Positions 7,719 through 14,035 of a DNA stretch of 31,176 nt are shown here, one piece after another (position 1 is the first letter of the stretch; each line of letters begins with the position of its first letter). Under the pieces are notes generated by a model. The model saw only the letters and a list, made by a program, of their open reading frames with translations, did no database searches and was not told where the DNA came from. This stretch comes from a virus, in IMG/VR virus record IMGVR_UViG_3300030099_004318, positions 1-31,176 of that record, one strand, 5' to 3'. A program made the position numbers and the translations under genes.

Positions 7719-8033
7719 ATGAATAGAAAAAAGAAAAACACAACAAAAGAAATAACAGAAAAACAGGTTGGTTTAGATTTTGATTCAGATGGTAAACCAG
7801 ATTTGGTTTTTGATTTAAAAACCATAATCTTGTTATGTACTATGATTGGTTCAGTTACATTATCTTATACTAACCTAAAACAGGAAATTGAAGTGGCTAA
7901 AAAACTCCCTGTGTATGAAATACAAAATGACGATTTTAATATAGTAAATCAAAAAATGGATTACATACAAATGGAAATAGATGATATGAAAGATAAGATA
8001 AAAGACTTAGAAAAAAAAGTATATAAAAAATGA
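7719..8033 (+). CDS. Single-pass membrane protein with coiled coil, possible lysis accessory
   Basis: The 104-residue protein has a basic N-terminus (RKKK), a short acidic loop GLDFDSDGKPDLVFD (residues 18-32) spaced like an EF-hand/dockerin calcium loop (Asp20, 22, 24, 28, 32), a membrane segment at about 33-50, and a C-terminal coiled coil (about 70-104) rich in Met, Lys, Asp. This membrane-anchor plus coiled-coil build is common for phage lysis accessory proteins (holin-like or spanin-like). Calcium binding is only a pattern match. Its stop overlaps the next start. Confidence 0.6.
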   Translation: MNRKKKNTTKEITEKQVGLDFDSDGKPDLVFDLKTIILLCTMIGSVTLSYTNLKQEIEVAKKLPVYEIQNDDFNIVNQKMDYIQMEIDDMKDKIKDLEKKVYKK

Positions 8034-8239
8034 AACTATTAAGTGATATAAAATTATCTGAAAGTGAAGTAAAACAACAATTTAAAACAAATTGTACTAT
8101 TCAAAAAATTAACGCTTTAATGGATATAAGTGAAAGTTTAAAAGATTGGGAAGGTATGAGAAAATTAGAACTTATATTAGAAATAGAAAATAAATTATTA
8201 GGTAACGAACAACGTAAAGGTTTAATAGATGAATTGTAA
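8030..8239 (+). CDS. Small helical protein, function unknown
   Basis: This 69-residue, charged, probably all-helical protein (MKLLSDIKLSESEVKQQF...) has no transmembrane segment and no motif that I recognise. Its start overlaps the preceding stop by ATGA and its stop overlaps the following start by TAATG, so it is translated within the putative lysis block. Those couplings are the best support that it is real. Confidence 0.65.
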   Translation: MKLLSDIKLSESEVKQQFKTNCTIQKINALMDISESLKDWEGMRKLELILEIENKLLGNEQRKGLIDEL

Positions 8240-8340
8240 TGGATGTATCAATGGTTGTATTTATGGTGGCATTTGCAGGAGTGTATAGTGCTTTGATTTT
8301 ATATATATTTATAAAAAATAATAATGAAAATACTAAGTAA
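8239..8340 (+). CDS. 33-residue membrane peptide, candidate holin/antiholin
   Basis: A short frame starts at ATG 8239, overlapping the previous stop by one base, and runs to TAA 8338-8340, overlapping the next gene by 17 bases. The peptide (MDVSMVVFMVAFAGVYSALI...) is one hydrophobic helix (residues 4-25) followed by a polar tail, IKNNNENTK. Position between lysis-type genes and coupling on both sides suggest a membrane lysis modulator. Too small for family assignment. Confidence 0.55.
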   Translation: MDVSMVVFMVAFAGVYSALILYIFIKNNNENTK

Positions 8341-8713
8341 AATATTTGGTGGTGCTTTAGACCAAGTGGCAAATGTTGTCGACAAATTTGTTATGACTAA
8401 AGAAGAAAAAGCTGAAGCACAAAAACAAATAAAAACTATATTAATTAAAGCCGAACAGTCAGCTCAAAATCAAGTTTCAAGTCGTTGGGAGAATGATATG
8501 AAATCTGACTCATGGCTTAGTAAAAATATTAGACCACTTACTTTAATTTTTTTAACTTTTGTTTTTGTTATTATATCTTTTTTTGATGGCAACATTGGAA
8601 CATTTAGTGTAAATGAGGCATACAAACCTATTTATCAAACTTTACTCATGGTTGTTTATTCAGCTTATTTTGTAGGACGTTCAATTGAAAAACATCAATC
8701 AATTAAACAGTAA
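8324..8713 (+). CDS. Holin, GTA-type 3TM family
   Basis: The 129-residue protein has an amphipathic/charged N-terminal half (MTKEEKAEAQKQI...), then the family signature SWLSKNIRPLTL (residues 64-75) leading into hydrophobic helices at about 72-88 and 104-118. This matches the holins first named in gene transfer agents (GTA_holin_3TM), which permeabilise the inner membrane at the end of infection. A third, weaker hydrophobic segment lies at the N-terminus. Its stop overlaps the next ATG (TAATG). Confidence 0.8.
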   Translation: MKILSKIFGGALDQVANVVDKFVMTKEEKAEAQKQIKTILIKAEQSAQNQVSSRWENDMKSDSWLSKNIRPLTLIFLTFVFVIISFFDGNIGTFSVNEAYKPIYQTLLMVVYSAYFVGRSIEKHQSIKQ

Positions 8714-8874
8714 TGCCTAAGAGGAAAAGCTTTTATGGAATAGCTCATATTCCAAAACCAAAAAAAAAAAATAAAGGTATTCATAGTAAAAATAGACATA
8801 CGTCAAATAAAAATGGCAAATACTATACAGGCACAAAAAATGGCTGCAAAAGATATAGAGGTCAAGGAAGATAG
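8713..8874 (+). CDS. 53-residue very basic micro-protein
   Basis: ATG 8713 overlaps the holin stop and reads to TAG 8872-8874. The product begins MPKRKSFYGIAHIPKPKK and ends YRGQGR; almost a third of residues are Lys or Arg and there is no acidic residue. Small basic proteins ending in GQGR/GQGK recur in marine phage genomes in my recollection, function unknown; nucleic-acid binding is a guess from charge. It overlaps the HNH gene by 62 bases in another frame, so either this is true overlapping coding or the HNH start is later than annotated. Confidence 0.55.
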   Translation: MPKRKSFYGIAHIPKPKKKNKGIHSKNRHTSNKNGKYYTGTKNGCKRYRGQGR

Positions 8875-9271
8875 ATTTTGTAAAGATTGTAAAAAAATAT
8901 TATCAGTAAATTTTTTCTATAAAAGAAAAAATGGAAAATGCGAATTAACATGCAAAAAGTGTAGAGGATTTAAAAGAGAGAAACAACATAGAAAATTCAA
9001 ACAAAAATTTATTTATCATTTAGCTAATTTTATTGATATAAAATGTACAAGATGTGGTTATGATAGAAATTTTAGTGCTTTAGATTTTCATCATACAGGA
9101 AAAAAAACTTATGCAATAGCAAGAGAATTAAGAAATTTAACACAAAGTTCTTTTATAGAAAATGGTAAAGTAGATAAATTAACAAAAGAAATTCTTAATC
9201 ATTGTATTATCCTTTGTTCAAACTGTCATAGAGAACATCACACTAAGTATTTTATGAAACTGAAAAAATAG
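8813..9271 (+). CDS. HNH endonuclease (probably homing type)
   Basis: The 152-residue protein has an N-terminal zinc finger (C23xxC26, C47xxC50), a second knuckle CTRCGY (78-83), then the HNH core LDFHH (90-94) and CSNCHREHH (135-143), with His94 as likely general base and the Cys residues as structural zinc ligands. Freestanding HNH nucleases of this form are usually mobile homing enzymes in phages; an alternative is a packaging-associated nicking enzyme, but that type normally sits beside terminase. The start is uncertain: ATG 8813 and ATG 8840 both overlap the basic micro-protein. Location between holin and tail fibre suggests an insertion. Confidence 0.85.
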   Translation: MANTIQAQKMAAKDIEVKEDRFCKDCKKILSVNFFYKRKNGKCELTCKKCRGFKREKQHRKFKQKFIYHLANFIDIKCTRCGYDRNFSALDFHHTGKKTYAIARELRNLTQSSFIENGKVDKLTKEILNHCIILCSNCHREHHTKYFMKLKK

Positions 9272-9279
9272 TATATTTG
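9272..9279 (+). promoter_or_regulatory. -7 box before the tail fibre gene
   Basis: TATATTTG at 9272-9279 matches TAnnTTTG exactly, with TTTA (one base off TTTG) 17 bases upstream at 9251-9254. It starts one base after the HNH stop and lies 17 bases before the fibre ATG. Confidence 0.5.
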
Positions 9280-9296
9280 TAATAAAAATTTATTAA

Positions 9297-12191
9297 ATGG
9301 GAGCACTAACTGGAAATACCATATCATCATCATATTTAGGTTTACTAAAAACAAGCGACAATGCAATACTTAATTCATCGTTAAGATTAATTGAAGATGG
9401 AGGTGGAACAGATGCTAGTATAAAATTATCTACTACACAATTAGGTTTAGCTGATGGTACAACTACAGTACCTTCTTTAACATTTTCAAGCGATTCAGAT
9501 ACAGGGTTTTATTATTCTTCAAATACAATAAAACAAACTATAGGCGGAACAACTTATTTAAGTTTATCAACTACAGAATTAACACTTACTGGTAATTTAA
9601 GTGTTAGCGGAACATTTAAAGATTCTAGCGGAGACGCAGGTTCAGCAGGACAAATTCTTAGTTCTACAAGTTCTGGTACAAATTGGATAGATAATGATTT
9701 AGGTGATATTACAAGTGTAGTTGCAGGTGATGGTTTAACTGGAGGAGGTACATCTGGTGATGTAACAATAAATTGGGAATCAACAGGTACAACTGGCAAA
9801 ATACCTAAGTTTACTTCAACAACTGTAGTAGGAGATTCTATTGTAAGTGAAAGTAGTAGTACATTATTAATTGACCCTACTGGTAGTGGCTCTCACGCAG
9901 GTAATATTGCTTTGACTTTACTTGGTGTTTCTGGTCAAGATGAGCAGGTATATATATATGCAAATGGTTCAAGTGGAGAAAATGCTTCAATAAAATTAAT
10001 ACCCATCGGTGCAGGGTATGGTCACATTATTGGTAGTGGAAGTGGTTTAAGACTAGGTACTTCAAGTGATACAGATTCAATAACAATAACTTCATCATTA
10101 GTTGAAATAACTGAAGATGTACAATTAACTGGAACAGCACCTAATATAGTTTTTAATGATAGTGCTGTAACAAAAAATATTGCAAAGATTTTAGGTAATG
10201 TTGATAGTGCAGGAACTAATGGTGGAAAATTAGAATTTCAAACAGTTGCAGATAGTGGTTCAAGTTATATCACAGCACTTGCAATTGATGATTCTCAACA
10301 GGTGGGTATCGGTACAACTACACCATCAACACTTTTAAATTTAGAATCAAGTTCTACTTCAGCATTGTTAATTGCAAATAGAACAAATGCTGTAGATGGA
10401 ACTAAAAATTTAATTGATTTTAAATTAGATGCTAGTGATGATAATTCTTATAGTGCAGGTTCTATTGGTGTTGAAGCTGAAGGTACTTGGTCATCAACAG
10501 CAGGTACAAGAGATGGAAGTATAATATTCAGACCTAGTGTAAATGGAACAGATACAGCAGGAATGGTTCTTACAAGTTCATTTGATTTAGGTGTTGGACT
10601 AACATCACCAAGTGATTATTATGCAACTGATGTTGTAATAAGTGCGAATGATGAGGGTGGTTTAACTTTTGCTTCAACAGGAACTACATTCAAACAATAT
10701 ATAGCTTGGGCTGATGGAACTTCTGGTGATGCTCAATATAGAGGTTATATTGCGTATGACCATAACAACGATTCTATGGCAATTGCAACTTCTGGAAGTG
10801 CTAAGGCTACCATAGATTCAAGTGGAAACGTAGGAATAGGAACAACTTCACCAACATCACATTATGAAAAAGTATTACATATTCACGAGGCATCTGGTTC
10901 TTCAACTATACACCTAACTAATAATACAACTGGTTCTACTCTTAATGATGGCATTGATATTTTAGCTTACGAAGATGATTTTTATTTATTAAATAGAGAG
11001 CATACAGCAGGAAAAATATTTATAGGCGTAACAAATGATGGAACACCAACAATAACGACAGACCATAATAAAAATGTTGGAATAGGAACAACAAATCCAA
11101 GTGATGTGAATGCCTTGCATCTTTTAAGTTCAATAGATTCTGATTTTCCAACACTTAAAATAGAAACCTCATCAACAACAAGGGACGCTAGTTTAAGTTT
11201 TATTACAAATGGTGGCAACACTTTTTGTATGGGTATTGATGCATCAGATAGTGATAAGTTTAAAATATCAGATAATAGTATTTTAGGTACTAACGATAGA
11301 TTAGTAATAGATTCTAGTGGAAATCTTGAAACTGGAGATATAACAATAGCACACGATGATACGCCAACATTAAATTTTAAGAAATTAAGTAGTGCAGATG
11401 TTTTAGGTATTATAAATGTATATACTGATGCAGGTTCTGGTGGTAAAATGGAATTTAAAACAAAAAGAAATGGTAATACTGCGTTGGTTGCTTTGACTAT
11501 TGATGATGACCAGATAGTGGGAATAGGTGCAACAGAAACTTATACACCAGCCCCTTCAGCTGGTGGTTCTGTATTAAATTTATCAAATACAGGTTTAGCA
11601 ATAAAAAATGATACGGTAGGCAGTGACGATAATTGGTCTGTTATTAAAAATACTGGAACTGGTAGTACAGCAAATTTAGTTTTTGTTACAGGTCTAGGTA
11701 CAGCTATGACAATGGGACACAATGGAGAAATTAAAATAGGAACTTCAACAGCTTTAGGTTCTGGTCTCTTAACAGTAGCATCTAATAATAATCAAGGAAT
11801 TGCTATTGGTTATGGTTCTGGTACAAATGAATATAGGAGATTATACCATCATAGCACAGGGCTTTATTTTGAAAGTAGCACAAATCAAGCATATCTTTCA
11901 GCAGCAGGTGCTTGGACAGATGCGTCAGATATATCTATTAAAAAAGATATTGTTGAGATAAAATATGGATTAGATGATGTTTTAAAAACAAAACCAAGAA
12001 GTTATAAAATGAAATCTGATGATGAAGTTCAAATAGGTTTTGTAGCACAAGAAATTAAAGAAATAATACCAGAAGTTGTAACAGATGTTGAGGATAAACC
12101 ATTAGGGGTTTCGTATGGTAAATTAGTAGCAGTAGCATTTAAAGCTATACAAGAATTAGAAGCTAGAGTAAAAGAATTAGAAAATAAATAA
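9297..12191 (+). CDS. Tail fibre/spike protein with C-terminal S74 auto-chaperone
   Basis: This 964-residue protein is the likely receptor-binding fibre. The long middle is Ser/Thr/Gly/Asn-rich and beta-rich, with an AGDGLTGGGTSGDVTINW segment near residues 142-159 common to fibre shafts, and four copies of a V-G-I-G-[TA]-T repeat (about residues 336, 512, 594 and 741) that probably mark shaft turns. The C-terminal 90 residues match the intramolecular chaperone (peptidase S74) domain: ASDISIKKDI with cleavage expected just before the Ser at about 877, then VQIGFVAQEIKEIIPEVV and a coiled-coil end. Such domains trimerise the fibre and then cut themselves off. Confidence 0.88.
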   Translation: MGALTGNTISSSYLGLLKTSDNAILNSSLRLIEDGGGTDASIKLSTTQLGLADGTTTVPSLTFSSDSDTGFYYSSNTIKQTIGGTTYLSLSTTELTLTGNLSVSGTFKDSSGDAGSAGQILSSTSSGTNWIDNDLGDITSVVAGDGLTGGGTSGDVTINWESTGTTGKIPKFTSTTVVGDSIVSESSSTLLIDPTGSGSHAGNIALTLLGVSGQDEQVYIYANGSSGENASIKLIPIGAGYGHIIGSGSGLRLGTSSDTDSITITSSLVEITEDVQLTGTAPNIVFNDSAVTKNIAKILGNVDSAGTNGGKLEFQTVADSGSSYITALAIDDSQQVGIGTTTPSTLLNLESSSTSALLIANRTNAVDGTKNLIDFKLDASDDNSYSAGSIGVEAEGTWSSTAGTRDGSIIFRPSVNGTDTAGMVLTSSFDLGVGLTSPSDYYATDVVISANDEGGLTFASTGTTFKQYIAWADGTSGDAQYRGYIAYDHNNDSMAIATSGSAKATIDSSGNVGIGTTSPTSHYEKVLHIHEASGSSTIHLTNNTTGSTLNDGIDILAYEDDFYLLNREHTAGKIFIGVTNDGTPTITTDHNKNVGIGTTNPSDVNALHLLSSIDSDFPTLKIETSSTTRDASLSFITNGGNTFCMGIDASDSDKFKISDNSILGTNDRLVIDSSGNLETGDITIAHDDTPTLNFKKLSSADVLGIINVYTDAGSGGKMEFKTKRNGNTALVALTIDDDQIVGIGATETYTPAPSAGGSVLNLSNTGLAIKNDTVGSDDNWSVIKNTGTGSTANLVFVTGLGTAMTMGHNGEIKIGTSTALGSGLLTVASNNNQGIAIGYGSGTNEYRRLYHHSTGLYFESSTNQAYLSAAGAWTDASDISIKKDIVEIKYGLDDVLKTKPRSYKMKSDDEVQIGFVAQEIKEIIPEVVTDVEDKPLGVSYGKLVAVAFKAIQELEARVKELENK

Positions 12192-12192
12192 A

Positions 12193-12369
12193 ATGAAAAA
12201 ACTATTATTACTTTTATTTCTTTGCTCTTGTAGTTTATCACAAACTAATAAAGAAATAGAAAAAGACACATTAAATTTAGATTCAATTATAGATGAAAGG
12301 TGGCAACAAGATAAACATTTGATTGATAGTTTGTTTGAAATAAGACCATCAAATTATTCATCAAGATAA
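12193..12369 (+). CDS. Small predicted lipoprotein
   Basis: A 58-residue frame starts one base after the fibre stop. It begins MKKLLLLLFLCSCSLSQ, a short basic-hydrophobic signal followed by Cys13 in a lipobox-like LCSC context, then an acidic helical segment with several Asp and Gln residues and a C-terminal RPSNYSSR. A lipoprotein of this size in a phage may be an outer-membrane spanin partner or a superinfection-exclusion factor; nothing in the sequence decides between them. Confidence 0.65.
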   Translation: MKKLLLLLFLCSCSLSQTNKEIEKDTLNLDSIIDERWQQDKHLIDSLFEIRPSNYSSR

Positions 12370-12373
12370 TTAT

Positions 12374-12381
12374 TATATTTG
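12374..12381 (+). promoter_or_regulatory. -7 box before the conserved 117-residue protein
   Basis: TATATTTG (12374-12381) is an exact TAnnTTTG match, 22 bases before the ATG at 12404. No convincing TTTG is visible 17-22 bases upstream. Confidence 0.45.
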
Positions 12382-12403
12382 TATTAATTTAAAATTATAA
12401 ACT

Positions 12404-12757
12404 ATGGCAAAAGACACAATAAGTTATTCATGGGATTGCAGAACAGTTGATTGTTATCCAACAAAAGACGATAATACAGATGTAGTATATAATGTTCATT
12501 GGAGAATAAATGCAACAAGTTCAAAATTGGATAAAGATGACAACCCTTATTCAGCAACAATTTATGGTACACAAGTTTTAGAAACCGATGATATAACAGA
12601 TTTTATTTCATTTACTGATTTAGATAATGCTAAAGTAACAGAATGGGTAACAAATGTTATGGGGGAGGATAAAATACTAAGCTATAAAGAATCATTATCA
12701 AATCAAATACAGGACAAAATAACTCCTAAATCTGTTCTTCTTACAGTCAAAGAGTAA
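12404..12757 (+). CDS. Conserved phage protein, function unknown (DUF7936-like pattern)
   Basis: The 117-residue product begins MAKDTISYSWDCRTVDCYPT and contains VVYNVHWRINATSS, YSATIYGTQVLE and QDKITPKSVLLTVKE. I recall this pattern (WxxxxxDxYPT...VVYxVHWR...YGTQ...ITPxSVxL) from small proteins in many marine phages, grouped as a domain of unknown function. It is probably a beta-sandwich virion-associated or fibre-associated protein, inferred from its place between fibre and tail tube genes. It has its own promoter and a terminator overlapping its stop codon, so it forms a one-gene transcription unit. Confidence 0.75.
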   Translation: MAKDTISYSWDCRTVDCYPTKDDNTDVVYNVHWRINATSSKLDKDDNPYSATIYGTQVLETDDITDFISFTDLDNAKVTEWVTNVMGEDKILSYKESLSNQIQDKITPKSVLLTVKE

Positions 12758-12778
12758 AAAAAATTTTACTTTTTCTTA
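12753..12778 (+). terminator. Terminator overlapping the stop codon
   Basis: AGTAAAA (12753-12759) pairs perfectly with TTTTACT (12764-12770) over an AAAA loop, followed by TTTTCTTA. The stop codon TAA lies in the 5' arm. All pairs but two are A-T, so the strength is uncertain. Confidence 0.5.
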
Positions 12779-12780
12779 TT

Positions 12781-12788
12781 TATATTTG
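12781..12788 (+). promoter_or_regulatory. -7 box before the tail tube gene
   Basis: TATATTTG fits the consensus exactly and lies 32 bases before the ATG at 12821, directly after the preceding terminator. The long A/T-rich leader and dedicated promoter fit a strongly expressed structural gene. Confidence 0.5.
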
Positions 12789-12820
12789 ATTATTATTTAA
12801 CAATTTAAATTTTTATTATT

Positions 12821-13258
12821 ATGGCAACAACAGGTGTATTTAATGGTACTAAAATGCTATTACAATTATCAACTGATGGTGGTTCTAGTTATACTACAAT
12901 TGGACATTCGACAAGTGCGAGCTTCAGTTTCAGCATGGACACGCCCGAAGCGAGTTCAAAAGACAGCGGTGGATATCAAGAAGTTATCGCCGGTGCACGT
13001 TCAGCGGAGGTGTCGTTCGATGGGCTAGTGGCTTACGACGACAGTTGGAATATCGACAATTTTATAGATTATATGATTGGACCTTCTAATGGCAGAAGTT
13101 CATTACATGTATCATGGGGAACTGCTACGTCTGGAGATAAATATTATACAGCAAAATGCTACGTATCAAGTATTGAATATAGTGGAGAAGCTGAAAATCC
13201 AGTTACTTATTCTGGGACTTTGGTTATAACTGGTTCAATAACTACTAGCACTAGATAA
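12821..13258 (+). CDS. Major tail (tube) protein
   Basis: The 145-residue protein resembles TP901-1/phi13-type major tail proteins: an N-terminal GVFNGTKMLLQLSTDGGSSY strand pair, then TPEASSKDSGGYQEVIAGARSAEVSFDGLV, and a C-terminal EYSGEAENPVTYSGTLVITG strand. Subunits stack as rings around the tape measure. Position two genes before the tape measure supports it. Bases 12901-13020 contain 64 G+C of 120 by my count, far above the surroundings, and use codons such as CCC, GCG and CGT that are rare elsewhere in the window. Confidence 0.87.
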   Translation: MATTGVFNGTKMLLQLSTDGGSSYTTIGHSTSASFSFSMDTPEASSKDSGGYQEVIAGARSAEVSFDGLVAYDDSWNIDNFIDYMIGPSNGRSSLHVSWGTATSGDKYYTAKCYVSSIEYSGEAENPVTYSGTLVITGSITTSTR

Positions 13259-13279
13259 TATTAATCTTTGTATATTTCT

Positions 13280-13297
13280 AAATCTTTTATTAGATTT
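13280..13297 (+). promoter_or_regulatory. Short hairpin in the tail-chaperone leader
   Basis: AAATCT (13280-13285) and AGATTT (13292-13297) form a 6-bp stem with a 6-base loop, five bases before ATG 13303. There is no T run after it. It may shape translation start of the chaperone; this is only a structural observation. Confidence 0.3.
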
Positions 13298-13302
13298 GAA
13301 AT

Positions 13303-13674
13303 ATGAATAAAGAACGAGGATATTATTCATTAGAATTGGGGGGTAAAAAACGTACCCTTCATTTCTCAATGAATTTCTGGGCAGAATTAACTGACCATCT
13401 TAACATTTCAATTCAAGAAATTGGTGAAGCATTTAATAACAAAATGGCTATTTCTGGTATTAGAGGAATAGTATATTGTGGAATGTTAGCTTATGATAAA
13501 GAAAACAAAAATGAAATTTCTTACAATGTATATGATGTAGGAAATTGGTTAGAAGATTTAACCGAAAATGATATTACCAATATGATGCAAGTAATGACAG
13601 AATCTAAAATTTTAGGTAATAAATTAAATGCAGGAATAGATAGAACTCAAAAAAAAAATCCAAAGAACAAATAG
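13303..13674 (+). CDS. Tail assembly chaperone, short form (G-like)
   Basis: The 123-residue protein lies between tail tube and tape measure, the fixed place of the tail assembly chaperone. It starts MNKERGYYSLELGGKKRTLHF, has a helical middle (NFWAELTDHLNISIQEIGEAF) and ends in RTQKKNPKNK. Near its end the zero frame reads CAA AAA AAA AAT across ten consecutive A residues (13649-13658), a slippery site for -1 frameshifting, and the -1 frame is open for a further 117 residues. As in lambda G/GT, the short form should be the major product. Confidence 0.85.
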   Translation: MNKERGYYSLELGGKKRTLHFSMNFWAELTDHLNISIQEIGEAFNNKMAISGIRGIVYCGMLAYDKENKNEISYNVYDVGNWLEDLTENDITNMMQVMTESKILGNKLNAGIDRTQKKNPKNK

Positions 13675-14009
13675 ATTGGGATACTCTTAAAGATTATTAT
13701 ATAGGTCAGATTGGAATTAAGCCAGATAAATTCTGGAAATATACTTTCCAAGAAAATTATTTATTAGCAGAAAATTTTCATATAAAAAATAACTTATCAT
13801 GGGAGCAAACAAGATACCTTGCTTGTATGGTATATAATATGAATATTACTAAAAAAGGTCAAGCAAAAAAACCTAAAGATTTATTTGTTCTACCACAAGA
13901 TAAAATTAAAAAATATATACCTCCAAAATCAACTAAAGAAGAGTTTGAGAAAATGAAAGCTGATATTGATAAACTAAGAGAACAGAACAAATTTAAGAAA
14001 CTTAAATAA
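13656..14009 (+). CDS. Tail assembly chaperone frameshift extension (T part of GT-like fusion)
   Basis: In the -1 frame relative to the short chaperone, an open frame runs from the A10 slippery site to TAA 14007-14009 and encodes 117 residues beginning KSKEQIDWDTLKDYYIG. The WDTL, DYYIGQIGIKPDKFWKYT and LPQDKIKKYIPP segments resemble the T domains that follow G in siphophages. No ATG occurs until 13827, which would leave out about half the domain, so expression by frameshift (fusion of about 235 residues, 13303-14009) is the simplest reading. The fusion would bridge the tape measure and tail tube during assembly. Confidence 0.8.
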   Translation, partial: KSKEQIDWDTLKDYYIGQIGIKPDKFWKYTFQENYLLAENFHIKNNLSWEQTRYLACMVYNMNITKKGQAKKPKDLFVLPQDKIKKYIPPKSTKEEFEKMKADIDKLREQNKFKKLK

Positions 14010-14013
14010 TTAT

Positions 14014-14021
14014 TATATTTG
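14014..14021 (+). promoter_or_regulatory. -7 box before the tape measure gene
   Basis: TATATTTG (14014-14021) matches TAnnTTTG, with TTTA 18 bases upstream (13992-13995), 14 bases before ATG 14036. The 13 bases AATTATATTTGTT recur exactly at 342-354 in the portal promoter, suggesting a shared late-promoter form. Confidence 0.5.
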
Positions 14022-14035
14022 TTTAAAAAATCATT

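Noticed and set aside
12834-13028. 64-residue frame within the tail tube gene
   Set aside because: It is an out-of-phase reading of the G+C-rich part of a well supported structural gene.
13827-14009. Independent 60-residue gene from ATG 13827
   Set aside because: The same frame is open far upstream to the A10 run and the ATG would remove half the domain, so it is better read as part of a frameshift product.
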